Counted from the first letter of the stretch, positions 19,301 to 28,345 are shown. The stretch is 64,000 nt of DNA from Acetobacterium woodii DSM 1030 (GCF_000247605.1 NC_016894.1:3523732-3587731); one strand, 5' to 3'. The notes: generated by a model from the letters alone, not told the origin. A program made the numbers and translations.

Positions 19301-21498
19301 CTGTCTGTCACATTGCCAGCTCCACTGATTGGTAAAACCGTCGCTCCGGTCAAAATTCCCTGACTCAAACAATTAGTGAAATTCCCATTTCCTGAATCGG
19401 AAGCAATTCCGCAGGCGGTGCCGTTGCCAGCGTTAATATCAATCGCACTAATACAATTACTAATCGAACAAGAACTCATACTCATGTAGTTGATAAAACC
19501 GCTGGTAGTCGTTCCTACTGCTGCATCAGTTCGAGTGATACTACCACTGACCTTGCAATTTTCGATTACCGCACCCAAATTCTGGCCAACTGCATAATAA
19601 TCCTGATCTGGAGCAATTACATGGTCTGGAATGCTGACATTAAGCTCCAAATTTTTGATGCCGTTTTTATTATCCCAGTTACTGATGGTGTAAACCAACC
19701 CTCCAGAAATATCATTGAATCCGTTTATTTTATGTCCCTGACCATCCAAAACACCTTCGAACTCCGGTTTGTTCGTTGCAGTTTTAATCGGCGTTAACGC
19801 AATATTTTCGATGGCAATATCGTTGGCAAGAGTGATCGTCTTTCCACCAAATTTTTCGCCTTCCGCTATCGCCTTCCGAAACGCATCCAGATCCGCTACC
19901 GTAGAAATTACATAGATTCCTTTTGATGGCTCCCAAGTATTGGTGGGTTCTGTCTGACTGATCTTGACTAATCCAGTGATGGCATTATTGATACCTTTTA
20001 CAACCACTGCCACTTGATCTTTGGTGACCTCGGTATTTACATCCGCTGCTTTTGTCAAAATTTCTTCCGCTGTTGTTACAGCTGTTTCCAATATTCCAAT
20101 GCTATCGGATGTATATTCGCTTTTCTTAGCAGTGAACCCATCTGATTGAGTTAGGGCTTTGTTCAATTCATCAATCGATACCAGCGCATCAATCTTATCC
20201 TGAATGGTCTCAATGTAGTAATCCACTGTATCCTTATCCGTCTCTGGATTATCCAAAGCCGTAGTTTTTGCATCGTTAACATAGAAATTCAAATCGTCGA
20301 TACTGTAGGCCGTATAATTTGTCACATTATTGATATAGGTACCAGCCTGGTCGATAATTGCCTGTAAGCCACTTTTGTCGGCTATCACAATAGCATTGGT
20401 TATCGCCGTCTGTAAATTTTTACCGGCACTTTGAAGATCCGTCATTGATGCAGTTTCTGTCTTCACTGCTTTTGCAGCACTCAAAGCCGTTTGAATAGCC
20501 GTAATACTGGCCGGTGTATAGTAAGTGGTTTTGGCTACTTCGATCTCGCCGGTCGCAATGGTCTGATTAAACAACTCGATATCCGCTTGCGTAACCGCAC
20601 TGAATACTTTCAGTTCCGGATAACTGCCTTCTACCAATTTCCAGATATAGTTACCATCCCAGTTGGTAAAGGTGGTTCCCTGTTTCAGCTCACTGTCCGT
20701 TTTGCCGGTGCCCTTGTTGTTATCAGAAAGGGTTCCCGCAATTCCCTCCATATTGTAAAAACTGTCCGTCGTATTGCTCGAACCTGTAATAGGCACCACC
20801 GTTGCGCCAGTCAGATTTCCCCGGCTCAGACAATTGGCAAAACTTCCACTGTCCGTATCGGTGGCAACCCCACAGGCCGTACCGTTTCCGGCGTTAATAT
20901 CAATCGCACTGATACAATTGCTGATCGAGCAGGAACTCGTATTCAGATATCTGGTAAACCCACTGGTGACCGTTCCCGCCGCTGCATCCGATCGGATGAT
21001 GCTACCGCTGACTTTGCAGTTCTCAATAACAGCCCCCACATTCTTGGCCACCGCATAATAATCCTGATCAGCGGCAATTACATTGTCTGAAATACTGACA
21101 TTCAATTCCAGATTTTTGATGCCGTTTTTACCATTCCAATTTCCAATCGTATAAACCAGACCCCCGGAAGCATCATTGAAGCCAATTATTTTATGACCCT
21201 GTCCGTCTAATACACCATTAAATTCAGGTTTATTGGTGTCTGTTTTTATTGGTGACAATATCGCGTTTCCAACATTGATATCATTGGCCAGAGTAATTGT
21301 TTTTCCGCCAAAATCATAACCACCCGCAATCGCACTTCGAAACGCATCCAGATCCGCAACCGTGCTGATCACATAACTTTCACTATCAAGATTCCAACTT
21401 GATGGTTGCTCTGCTGCACTAACAAGACTGACTGGCGGCATCAGCTCCAGCAGCATCACCAGTATCAAGATAAAACTCTGTAATTTCTTTTTCATCAA
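13306..21498 (-). CDS. Giant modular surface protein (2730 aa): GLUG, FIVAR-like, alpha/alpha toroid, DUF4430, three ChW repeats
   Basis: The modules in order, with rough residues, are as follows. A signal peptide (1-29) is followed by three GLUG-type beta-helix regions (30-300, 530-780, 1150-1415; for example IENCKVSGSI) separated by FIVAR-like helical repeats (YYTPASI-type, 300-530 and 780-1150). An alpha/alpha toroid spans about 1540-1870 (SWIIISAARNNYPVP, ALLIESIGYDPRSVGGYDLI). Helical linkers lead to a DUF4430 domain (about 2073-2220, SGWYYLVNNKAPNVGMNAY). More helical repeats follow, then a beta domain ending FSDFGV (about 2436-2566) and three ChW repeats (about 2570-2715). It has both transcobalamin-like halves plus long stalk modules, consistent with reaching across the cell wall. 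The first two GLUG/FIVAR units are internal duplicates. It is controlled by riboswitch copy 3 and ends in its own terminator. Confidence 0.85.
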   Translation of the reverse strand: MMKKKLQSFILILVMLLELMPPVSLVSAAEQPSSWNLDSESYVISTVADLDAFRSAIAGGYDFGGKTITLANDINVGNAILSPIKTDTNKPEFNGVLDGQGHKIIGFNDASGGLVYTIGNWNGKNGIKNLELNVSISDNVIAADQDYYAVAKNVGAVIENCKVSGSIIRSDAAAGTVTSGFTRYLNTSSCSISNCISAIDINAGNGTACGVATDTDSGSFANCLSRGNLTGATVVPITGSSNTTDSFYNMEGIAGTLSDNNKGTGKTDSELKQGTTFTNWDGNYIWKLVEGSYPELKVFSAVTQADIELFNQTIATGEIEVAKTTYYTPASITAIQTALSAAKAVKTETASMTDLQSAGKNLQTAITNAIVIADKSGLQAIIDQAGTYINNVTNYTAYSIDDLNFYVNDAKTTALDNPETDKDTVDYYIETIQDKIDALVSIDELNKALTQSDGFTAKKSEYTSDSIGILETAVTTAEEILTKAADVNTEVTKDQVAVVVKGINNAITGLVKISQTEPTNTWEPSKGIYVISTVADLDAFRKAIAEGEKFGGKTITLANDIAIENIALTPIKTATNKPEFEGVLDGQGHKINGFNDISGGLVYTISNWDNKNGIKNLELNVSIPDHVIAPDQDYYAVGQNLGAVIENCKVSGSITRTDAAVGTTTSGFINYMSMSSCSISNCISAIDINAGNGTACGIASDSGNGNFTNCLSQGILTGATVLPISGAGNVTDSFYNTSGIAGTLSDNSKGTGKTDSELKQIATFTNWDGNYTWKLVEGSYPELKVFSAVTQADIDLFNQTVATGETEAAKTTYYTPASIAAMQTALTAAKAVNPAEASMITLQNAGKNLQTAIKNAIVIPDKNGLQAMIDKAGIYNSSNYTAYSFKYLTSAINSANSLMINAEASQTSVDASAARIQEKIDALVSVVDLNTALTNSDAYQAVDYTTDSFATLTAAVTAAETVSTQALDKYNKTVTSDVINAAVKGINDAIAELVKVNQGVDKSALQKVVTDADAAGYLEANYSSEAWKIYSDCLSTAKAVLAKTDATQTEVDTAKTNLASAITTTLANGALTADKTALKAQLDRAGTLIESNYTPESYAVMTTARADAQTCYDNSKLTKQDQTTVDAKTADLKSAIDALVKVNVNTPPTLNKNEAGQYVVSTVADLNALRSDLQNGYTYTGETVIMTGDIDATGLKAYQTPLTQYYIFDGTFDGRGHMLSNYSDDQSGLFSIIGSNGIVGNFIVQVNLTYDGATGIDYKAFNSSNRTNGTGIVADYNGGKVTRCGITGTIAFTGADSAGSLVGEQNTSLTKTVGDMISLKGTIKNCYSRAAVTSSSTEAINYYGFCENGTVQDSYYAGIWSGALSGGSQPIGSGTITNCFYDSNILGISLNDAKGTANVTRMMKKETTYTTAGWDFTQSWSVDSIANDGYPKLDFSKKNTLNKRQVISLKFVLEPRTFNNTADFENCRMTKLKEVQIVNDIGTNPYHLKVDYSIKDDPFYVGTMGDDARGYVTFNSLKLTYDANNEVDYELDPEVLTSGQRNIARGQFLENSAVDPTADQQKQIIANSKAACNLIIKKWLGENPEPTKNYDSWIIISAARNNYPVPDGFYDEYFKTICKKYTDLKTAGVEGKTFDACDTAKDALLIESIGYDPRSVGGYDLIDILSRKDTATNGKYFASQYENFAITAQDFTIASDSEHNDVNAYIHDLAQIKTTDVQGNAIQNDTASDMAVMGIQPIMAYYNPNAQPGDEWYDVKVAVEYYLKMFENAQSYKGTFWGGFGGSEYTGSKDFDLANYWTNAQVNLSLGMAGISPFDPRFVKNGKSPLDGILTAFDLEKGTYDSYIDSYDPTQITRGINALIRAAEGKNQFFNMRDVTNSTVVVNNAIAALPETITADNKAIVESAADLYDALNDSKKATINTANTAKLTAAKTAVGISQPGEAAKVVIAQITALPETTAITLDNQKAVVDARSAYNALSKDDQKAVTNYKKLTDCEAKIVDLQKSEGIDRVAAQGVTNQINALGTITSFDQKAAVEAARSAYNSLTKSQKFMVTVDTLDILTKAEAAIEKLKPTTGSITIDVERFTIGQGFYVEPVTLAIKEGETARQAIEELLGAENLIGEVGYLRAVKGADTGKATIPDYIVSKIGGANSAVANAYSSRYGGDILGEFDYSKYSGWYYLVNNKAPNVGMNAYTLKDGEVMRLAFTYWGTGSDITGIEFGSNKTLVNIANKDSLLKAIAAVNANKSTYLSDAGIKTAYDTAMTVAQDMTATLKATNDAATALNKAVTDSSGTDKTAAKTVTDKIAALPAVSKLALTDKAVVTAARTAYDGLTAIQKTLVTNLSTLTAAEAKIAELEKEATEAANKAAAKAVTDKIAALPSGTALLLGEKADVTAARIAYNALTETQKALVTNLNTLILAEARIAELEAETPIVKDEKTGIEAIGLPKGTTLKVGNESADADKTGEALKLAKKEGIKDAKIIALYTIKPDMSDDDLAKFNNDPDSFVTLTLPLGGSQQGYNSYKIYHKKTDGTVEWITPTLSEDGKSLSFKVNAFSDFGVVGTKTSADTEIPVVDVSYCTHVQNVGWQDWRNNGDMSGTEGKSLRLEGIQIKRTDKADVDLGIRYETHIENIGWEDDWKTDGDTSGTEGRSLRLEAIRIELTGADAKNYDVYYQVHAQNIGWMGFAQNGKEAGTAGFGYRLEGIRVVVVPKGQAAPTPEDGSIETAFLIRR

Positions 21499-21795
21499 TT
21501 CATTCTCCTATCATCGAATATAATTTTCCCTTTTTCAGCTTTTTTTAATTTCTTTTCAAGATCAAAGCGACATAATAGAAGAGTCATAATGCTTCACAAC
21601 AATTTATGACCCGGGATAATACAAATTGCCGTTTGTATTATCCTTTTTTCACGCTTTATCTTCCATAAATAACCCGATCTCTTAAAATCACACCCTTTCT
21701 TTATTAATCATCAAACTAGAAACCCACGACGCTATATATTTCATCTTTAATCTTTTCAATCTATGCAGATGATCAATTTATAGCTATCTTTGCAC

Positions 21796-22042
21796 AAAAA
21801 AAAGAACTCCTATTCTCAAGTTGTAAAAACTTGCTATAGAAGTTCCAGAAGTTGCTGTAGAACTATTTACTGACCCTGTTTGCGTTGAGCCACTATTACT
21901 GATAAAAGAATAAGTTCCCGACTCCAGCTTTTCAGCTATCACGGTAGCGCATCTGTTCGGGGTTTTCACCCGTATTCCTCTGAGATAAACTAAACTTTAT
22001 TGTCATGTTTACCAAGCCTATTGTAATTTACGGCATTCTTTT
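21796..22042 (-). promoter_or_regulatory. Cobalamin-riboswitch-like leader with intrinsic terminator, copy 3
   Basis: The minus strand carries GGGTGAAAACCCC, GCGCTACCGTGATAGC and TCGGGAACTTATTC, matching the conserved segments of copies 1 and 2 with a few changes (GTGA for GTAA, AAAACC for AAAATCC). A hairpin (AACTTCTATAGCAAG/CTTGAGAATAGGAGTTC arms) plus T-tract ends near 21796. About 300 bases of A/T-rich leader separate it from the 2730-aa start, with no other gene seen in 21499-22398. Confidence 0.78.
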
Positions 22043-22165
22043 ATCTTTCGGTTAAGTTGTCACTATCCTAATTATTTTCAGAAAACGTAAACTCGTCCCC
22101 TGATAAAATGTCTTAGTTATCTTTCCATGTCATAATTCATATTTAAAACGCATTCAACGTTTGAT

Positions 22166-22194
22166 ATATTAACATTTATTCTAATGAAATGCAA
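22166..22194 (-). promoter_or_regulatory. Promoter of riboswitch leader 3
   Basis: The minus strand reads TTGCAT (22194-22189), 17 bases, then TAATAT (22171-22166). The layout is the same as for leaders 1 and 2. Confidence 0.7.
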
Positions 22195-22320
22195 GCATTT
22201 TGGATCTTTTTCATGCAATTCATCAGATAGAAAAAAACTTTTTAGCACTTCATATCCACGGCTAAAAACACATCAAAATCCGCTTTCACACCTTCTTATG
22301 GTTTTTTGCTCGTTTATTTT

Positions 22321-22359
22321 ATCTTACCGGATGGAGGCTAAGTCTCCATCCGGTAAGAT
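22321..22359. terminator. Perfect 16-bp hairpin after the 1969-aa gene
   Basis: ATCTTACCGGATGGAG (22321-22336) pairs perfectly with its complement at 22344-22359 across a seven-base loop. It lies 40 bases past the stop of the 1969-aa gene, where a terminator is expected. The minus strand after it is AAAATAAA rather than a T-run; a short T-run (CTGTTTT) is on the plus side. Confidence 0.6.
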
Positions 22360-22398
22360 CTGTTTTAACATATTACTTTTACCATTTATAAAATTATT

Positions 22399-25300
22399 TT
22401 ATCTCCTAATCAGAAAAGCGGTCTCAATGCTTCCGTCTTCAGGTGTTGGTGCAGCTTGACCCTTAGGTACAACCACAACACGGATCCCTTCCAATCGATA
22501 ACCAAACCCGGCGGTTCCAGCCTCTTTACCATTTTGGGCAAAACCCATCCAACCGATGTTCTGGGCATGAACCTGATAATAAATATCATAGTTTTTAGCA
22601 TCAGCTCCGGTTAATTCAATCCGGATTGCTTCCAGCCTTAACGACCGACCTTCAGTCCCGCTTGTATCGCCATCAGCTTTCCAATCATCTTCCCAGCCAA
22701 TATTTTCAATATGTGTTTCGTAACGAATGCCCAGGTCCACGTCGGCTTTATCGGTTCGTTTAATTTGTATTCCTTCCAATCGTAGCGATTTACCCTGGGT
22801 TCCACTCATATCACCGTTGTTTCTCCAATCCTGCCAGCCGACGTTCTGAACGTGAGTACAGTAGCTAACATCAACTACCGGTATTTCGGTATCGGTGGTT
22901 GTTTTTGTTCCAACTAAGCCAAAATCTGAAAAGGCATTGACTTTAAAAATCAGTGATTTACCATCTTCAGACAAAGTCGGGGTAATCCATTCCACCGTGC
23001 CGTCAGTTTTTTTATGATAAATCTGATAACGATCATACCCCTGCTGTTCAGTGTTGAGTGGAATAGTCAAGGTGACATAACTGGTAGCATCATTGTTAAA
23101 TTTGGCCAGATCGGCATCGCTCATATCCGGTTTAATGGTATAAAGGGCGATAATTTTCGCGTCCTTGATCCCTTCTTTTTTAGCAGATTTCAATGCTTCA
23201 TCGGTCTTATCGGCATCAGCACTTTCGTTCCCAACCTTAAGGGTTGTTCCTTTTGGCAATCCGATTGCTTCAATCCCAGTCTTTTTGTCTTTTACAACCG
23301 GAGTTTCTGCTTCCAGTTCAGCAATCCGGGTTTCTGCTAAAATTAGTGTATTGAGATTAGTCACTAATGCTTTCTGAGTTTCCGTCAATGCATTATAAGC
23401 AATCCGAGCAGTGACAACATCGGCTTTTTCTCCCAATAACAAAGCCGTTCCGCTGGGCAGTGCGGCAATTTTATCGACAACCGCTTTAGCTGCAGCTTTG
23501 TTGGCTGCTTCAGTTGCTTCTTTTTCCAGTTCAGCAATTTTTGCTTCGGCAGCGGTCAAGGTGTTGAGGTTCGTGACCAACGTTTTTTGCGTCGCTGTTA
23601 ATCCATCGTAAGCGGTGCGAGCGGCTGTTATGGCGGCCTTATCAGTTAAAGCCAACTTGCTAACAGCAGGCAAAGCGGCAATTTTATCCGTTACGGTTTT
23701 TGCTGCGGTTTTATCGATTCCGGCCGAATCCGCAACAGCTTCGTTCAATGCTGTTGCGGCATCATTTGTCGCTTTTAAGGTTGCGGTCATATCTTGTGCG
23801 ACTGTCATCGCGGTATCGTAGGCAGTTTTAATGTCCGCATCACTTAAGTAAGTCGATTTATTAGCATTAACAGCGGCAATAGCTTTTAGCAGGCTATCTT
23901 TATTGGCAATGTTCACCAGTGTTTTGTTGGAGCCAAATTCTATTCCGGTTATATCGCTGCCTGTTCCCCAATAGGTAAATGCTAACCGCATCACATCACC
24001 ATTTTTAAGTTTATATTCATTCATCCCGACATTGGGAGCCGAATTATTAACCAGATAATACCAGCCGGAATATTTACTATAGTCAAATTCGCCCAGAGTT
24101 GTCCCACTATATTTCTGTGGATAGGCATTAGCTGTGGCACTATTGGCGCCACCTATTTTTGAAACAATATAATCTGGAATGGTTGCTTTTCCCGTATCCG
24201 CCCCTTTAACGGCCCGAAGATAGCCCGGATCGCCAACCAGGTTATCGGCTCCCAGAAGTTCTTCTAAGGCCTGACGAGCAGTTTCACCTTCTTTGATGGA
24301 AACACTGACTGGTTCCACATAGAATCCCTGTCCAATAGTAAAGCGTTCCACGTCAATGGTGATGCTGCCATTATTTGGCTTTAATTTTTCGATAGCTGTT
24401 TCGGCATTTGTTAAAATTTTTAACGTATCACTACTCACTAGCGCTTTTTGATCAGACGTTAATTTATTATATTCCGTTCGCGCGGATTCAATACTCGCCT
24501 TTTGTTCCCATTTCGTGATGGTTCCCAAGGCATTAATCTGATCGGTCACTTTCTTTGCTGCCGCCTTATCGGTTTCGTTTTTTTCCAGTTCGGCAATTTT
24601 TTCTTCGGCGGCTGTTAATGTCGCTAGATTGGTTACCAACCCTTTTTGTATTTCAGTTAAAGCGTTATACGCTGATCGTGCTGCCGTTACTTTGATTTTA
24701 TCTGTCAGTACCAGACTATTCGCTGCTGGCAGCGCAGTGATCTGATCGACTACTGTTTTAGCAGCGGCCTTATCAACTTCAGAACTTGCCGCCGTTTCCA
24801 GTTCGGCAATTTTTGCTTCGGCGGTTGTTAATGTCGCTAGATTGGTTACCAACCCTTTTTGTATTTCAGTTAAGGCGGTATACGCTGATCGTGCTGCTGT
24901 TACTTCTGTTTTATTGGTTAATTCCAAATCTTCCACTGCTGGTAAAGCTGCAATTTGATCGACCACTGTTTTAGCGGCCTTTTCGTCTTCAGTTTCGCCT
25001 GTTGCCTCCGTTTTAGCCATGACTCCAAAGTCTGAAAAAGAGCTTACCTTAAAAATCAGACTGCTGCCATCCTCTGAAAGCGTAGGATCGATCCATTCAA
25101 TATCGCCATTTGTTTTCTTGTGATAAATGCGATAACTCTCTGCTCCCCGTTTGTCTTCCGGAATCACTAACGTCATAGTCACATAACTGTCAGCATCATT
25201 ATTAAAGTTTTCCAGCTCAGTCTCTGTCATGTCCGGTTTGATGCCGTATAGTATAACGACCTCAACTTCAGCTATTTTCGCTTCCTCTGCTGCTTTTTTA

Positions 25301-28300
25301 GCCGCTGCTGTTACATCTGGATCATCCTTCTTATCTTCTACCTTAAGTTCTTTAACCTTTTCCGGCAATCCGACTACTTCAATTTTGCCAGTCTCCGATT
25401 TAACTGGTCCAACTTTTTTTTCCAGTTCCGCTATTTTAGCTTCAGCATCGATTAGTTTTTGCTGAGCTTCTTCACTAACCAACGCTTTCTGGATATCGGT
25501 TAAGGCCTTAAAGGCTTTTCGACTCTTCATTACCTCGGCTTTATCACCAGCTTTAAGCTGATCGGCTACTTTGATCTCAGCAATAAGATCACTGACCTTT
25601 TGGGCTGCTGCTTTATCCGCTTCAGTACCTGCCGCTGCTTTCAATTCAGCAATCTTTGCTTCGGCATCCGTCAAAATCTTGAGTGATTCGGCCGTGACCA
25701 ACGCTTTCTGAGCTGTGGTTAATTTATCGTATGCGGCTTTCGTATCAATGACATCTTTCTCTTTTTCCAGCGTAATGATACCGAGGGCGGCAATTTGATC
25801 GGTGACCGTTTTAGCCGCTGCTTGATCATCGTTAGAAACAATTATCTTAGCAAGATTTTCTTTTTTTAAAGAAGCTTTCTTGACTTCGCTCAACTTTTCA
25901 TATGCGGCTTTGGCTGCTGCAATATCTGCCTCATTACTTTCATTCGTTAGTGCTATTAGCAAATCATTTACCGGTTTGGTAGCTCCGACAATATCACTGG
26001 TATCAAAGATCTGGTTACGACCTTCGTACTGGCGAATAACCGCGGTAAATCCCCGGGTAAGCTGCGTGATTTCATAGGTTCCCTGATAGGTTCGATTATC
26101 AAAATCGATAAAATTAAATTGCGAATCCAGAACCGTGTTGCCATTTTGAATGAAACGGTTATCAAACACGTTCATATTAAAACACCCCAAAGCAATCATC
26201 GTCTGGGCATTATTATAGGCATTCAACGGCTGACCAGTAGTGGTAAAAGAACCATCGCCATTTTGAAGAATCGGGTTGTCACCGCCGACTCGATTGTACA
26301 TATAATTGTCTGTCGCTGCTTTTACAACCGGATCATCTAAAAAGAATCCAAGCTGCTGAAAAAACATGGCGTTATCACCATTGCTGACTGCAGTATCCGG
26401 ATAAGTATTTAAAGATGCCGCACCTGATGTTCCAATTGTTGAAATGTCCGCTACTAAAGGGTCTTTAGCCGTCATCTCATAACCGCCGCCTAAAAGGGCC
26501 AGATAGGCCGTCTGTTCTTGCAGAACTTTATTATTATCCAGCATGTTTTTATCGGAGATTATATCAATCAAATCGTAGTCTTCAATATCCCGGGCATCAT
26601 AACCAGCGGCGGTTATCGCCATTACCAGTTTAGTCCATTCGGTTACCTTCATATCTTCCGGTTTCAAGCCGCCTTCCTTAAGGGTATGAAGGCTGGTTTT
26701 GACATTGGCAAACCATTTGTCATAGAATGCGCTATCCTCACCGGGGACATAATCGCCCCGGGCCGCAGAGAAAATCGCCCAAAGATCCTGTAGAAATATT
26801 TTATCACCAGGTAAATCCCCAACCACGGTCAAAGGTGTCAAGTAAGTACTGCCATCACCAATATATTTCTCAAAGATAATGGTGTTGGCTTCTTTGGCTT
26901 TGGCGATTTGTGCCTTCTGTTCATTTTCATCTGGGCCAGGTGTTTTATTATCAACAATTCTAGCTTGTCCGGTAACGACTTTACTCAGTTCAAATCGATA
27001 TCCATCTTCAGTCGCCTGGTCTAACTCCCCAACTGTAATTGTCGGTTGATTCTTATACACTACGGTGACATCCCGCCAGCCCATATTCTGCATACTTTTA
27101 AAAGCAGCACTAGTAACATCCGTCTTTGGATCAAAATTAATTGTTACCTTGTAAGTTTCTAATAGTGTCTTCTCTGCTTCACTTAGTCCCGAAAATTCCA
27201 TTCCGGTCACTTCTGCCGACAAATCGCTCCCATCGCTCCCATCATTCCATGTTTTTTCTTCAAACACCGGTTTAACTTGAAGTCGCTTCTCAGTAATCCG
27301 TATGTTCAAATATGGTAGGTTGTCATTTGTTCCATCAATTGTCCAAATATACTTAAAATCCCAACCTTCATAAGTTTCTTGGTTTTGTAACTCTGTCATG
27401 GTTTTACCAATGACTTTTTCTGGTGTATCTTTATATGCCACCTCACTTCCAAATACAACTGCCGGTGTCAAGTTTTCGCTATTATAGTACGATACCCCTT
27501 GTCCAGTTCCTGATGAATACACCGCTAAGCCAATTGCAACCTTCCCACCTGTTGCCGTTGTTTTGGCAAAGTCTGAATTTGTTACTTTGCCCAGTGAATA
27601 ACATTTATTTAAATCACCATTACCGCTTGCATAGAATTGGTAAAGCAAAACCCCTTGCTTTCTCCCTTGATATGCTTCAATTTCTTCAGGTGTTCCATCT
27701 AATGTATAATCGATACTGCTGATGGTATTTTCTATTATACTAATATCCTTAGTAGCGTTTGAACCGGCAATACCAGCTACTGTTATTGCCTTTTCATTGG
27801 CGGCCGATATTTTTATATTTCCTTCTACCTTAACATACTCAATTCTTCCATAATTGGCATCACATAGAGGTGAACGCGCTGCCGTCGATTCTGTTTTTGT
27901 TGTCCCATCATTAACAAGCACGGTAAGATTTTTTATGATCCCGTAGTTTCTTGGAATTATAGACCGTTTCTGAATGATTTCCTGATTGTTTAAGGTGATT
28001 TTATGTCCTTGTCCATCAAAGGTCCCGTAGAAGTTTTGATCAATGTCCGTAAAATTTTTTTCCTCGCCAATTTCGATGTCTGCTGTTAACACCACCGTTT
28101 CATCACGATATCCAGTTGAACCAGCAGCTGCCAGATCCGTCCGAAAACTCTCTAAATCAGCTAATGTGCCAATCTCATATACCCCATCAGTATTTTGAGT
28201 AAGACTCGGTGTGTAGTCAGCTGCCAAAACCGACAAAGGGGTAATCACTCCAATGATTAATAATAACCCCAACAAAATACCCAGTTGTTTAAAACTTATT

Positions 28301-28308
28301 CTTTTCAT
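22399..28308 (-). CDS. Large modular surface protein (1969 aa): GLUG-like, alpha/alpha toroid, DUF4430, three ChW repeats
   Basis: The signal peptide covers 1-29 (ending VLAAD). A GLUG-like beta region spans about 40-340. An alpha/alpha toroid spans about 480-775 (LWAIFSAARGDYVPG, MAITAAGYDARDIEDYDLI, AYNNAQTMIALGCFN). Helical repeats containing ALTEIQKGLVTNL-type motifs follow, and beta domains ending FSDFGV occur at about 980-1096 and 1676-1803. The DUF4430 domain lies at about 1316-1462 and the three ChW repeats at about 1810-1955. From DUF4430 to the end it is nearly identical to the 2730-aa protein, including the terminal FLIRR. No riboswitch leader precedes it. Only 85 bases, including a terminator, separate it from the upstream DUF4430-like gene, so expression may depend on read-through or a promoter I cannot pick out. 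Confidence 0.85.
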   Translation of the reverse strand: MKRISFKQLGILLGLLLIIGVITPLSVLAADYTPSLTQNTDGVYEIGTLADLESFRTDLAAAGSTGYRDETVVLTADIEIGEEKNFTDIDQNFYGTFDGQGHKITLNNQEIIQKRSIIPRNYGIIKNLTVLVNDGTTKTESTAARSPLCDANYGRIEYVKVEGNIKISAANEKAITVAGIAGSNATKDISIIENTISSIDYTLDGTPEEIEAYQGRKQGVLLYQFYASGNGDLNKCYSLGKVTNSDFAKTTATGGKVAIGLAVYSSGTGQGVSYYNSENLTPAVVFGSEVAYKDTPEKVIGKTMTELQNQETYEGWDFKYIWTIDGTNDNLPYLNIRITEKRLQVKPVFEEKTWNDGSDGSDLSAEVTGMEFSGLSEAEKTLLETYKVTINFDPKTDVTSAAFKSMQNMGWRDVTVVYKNQPTITVGELDQATEDGYRFELSKVVTGQARIVDNKTPGPDENEQKAQIAKAKEANTIIFEKYIGDGSTYLTPLTVVGDLPGDKIFLQDLWAIFSAARGDYVPGEDSAFYDKWFANVKTSLHTLKEGGLKPEDMKVTEWTKLVMAITAAGYDARDIEDYDLIDIISDKNMLDNNKVLQEQTAYLALLGGGYEMTAKDPLVADISTIGTSGAASLNTYPDTAVSNGDNAMFFQQLGFFLDDPVVKAATDNYMYNRVGGDNPILQNGDGSFTTTGQPLNAYNNAQTMIALGCFNMNVFDNRFIQNGNTVLDSQFNFIDFDNRTYQGTYEITQLTRGFTAVIRQYEGRNQIFDTSDIVGATKPVNDLLIALTNESNEADIAAAKAAYEKLSEVKKASLKKENLAKIIVSNDDQAAAKTVTDQIAALGIITLEKEKDVIDTKAAYDKLTTAQKALVTAESLKILTDAEAKIAELKAAAGTEADKAAAQKVSDLIAEIKVADQLKAGDKAEVMKSRKAFKALTDIQKALVSEEAQQKLIDAEAKIAELEKKVGPVKSETGKIEVVGLPEKVKELKVEDKKDDPDVTAAAKKAAEEAKIAEVEVVILYGIKPDMTETELENFNNDADSYVTMTLVIPEDKRGAESYRIYHKKTNGDIEWIDPTLSEDGSSLIFKVSSFSDFGVMAKTEATGETEDEKAAKTVVDQIAALPAVEDLELTNKTEVTAARSAYTALTEIQKGLVTNLATLTTAEAKIAELETAASSEVDKAAAKTVVDQITALPAANSLVLTDKIKVTAARSAYNALTEIQKGLVTNLATLTAAEEKIAELEKNETDKAAAKKVTDQINALGTITKWEQKASIESARTEYNKLTSDQKALVSSDTLKILTNAETAIEKLKPNNGSITIDVERFTIGQGFYVEPVSVSIKEGETARQALEELLGADNLVGDPGYLRAVKGADTGKATIPDYIVSKIGGANSATANAYPQKYSGTTLGEFDYSKYSGWYYLVNNSAPNVGMNEYKLKNGDVMRLAFTYWGTGSDITGIEFGSNKTLVNIANKDSLLKAIAAVNANKSTYLSDADIKTAYDTAMTVAQDMTATLKATNDAATALNEAVADSAGIDKTAAKTVTDKIAALPAVSKLALTDKAAITAARTAYDGLTATQKTLVTNLNTLTAAEAKIAELEKEATEAANKAAAKAVVDKIAALPSGTALLLGEKADVVTARIAYNALTETQKALVTNLNTLILAETRIAELEAETPVVKDKKTGIEAIGLPKGTTLKVGNESADADKTDEALKSAKKEGIKDAKIIALYTIKPDMSDADLAKFNNDATSYVTLTIPLNTEQQGYDRYQIYHKKTDGTVEWITPTLSEDGKSLIFKVNAFSDFGLVGTKTTTDTEIPVVDVSYCTHVQNVGWQDWRNNGDMSGTQGKSLRLEGIQIKRTDKADVDLGIRYETHIENIGWEDDWKADGDTSGTEGRSLRLEAIRIELTGADAKNYDIYYQVHAQNIGWMGFAQNGKEAGTAGFGYRLEGIRVVVVPKGQAAPTPEDGSIETAFLIRR

Positions 28309-28345
28309 TCGCTTTTCTCCTATTTCTTTGCTTTAAAAGTATGAT

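Noticed and set aside
20491-21090. 199-codon plus-strand ORF inside the 2730-aa gene
   Set aside because: Antisense shadow within a repeated region; the same shadow recurs at 18970 in the duplicate module.
3633-28308. LPXTG sortase signals or SLH domains in the surface proteins
   Set aside because: The C-termini end in ChW repeats with short tails (for example FLIRR) or one membrane helix; no LPXTG or SLH motif is visible.
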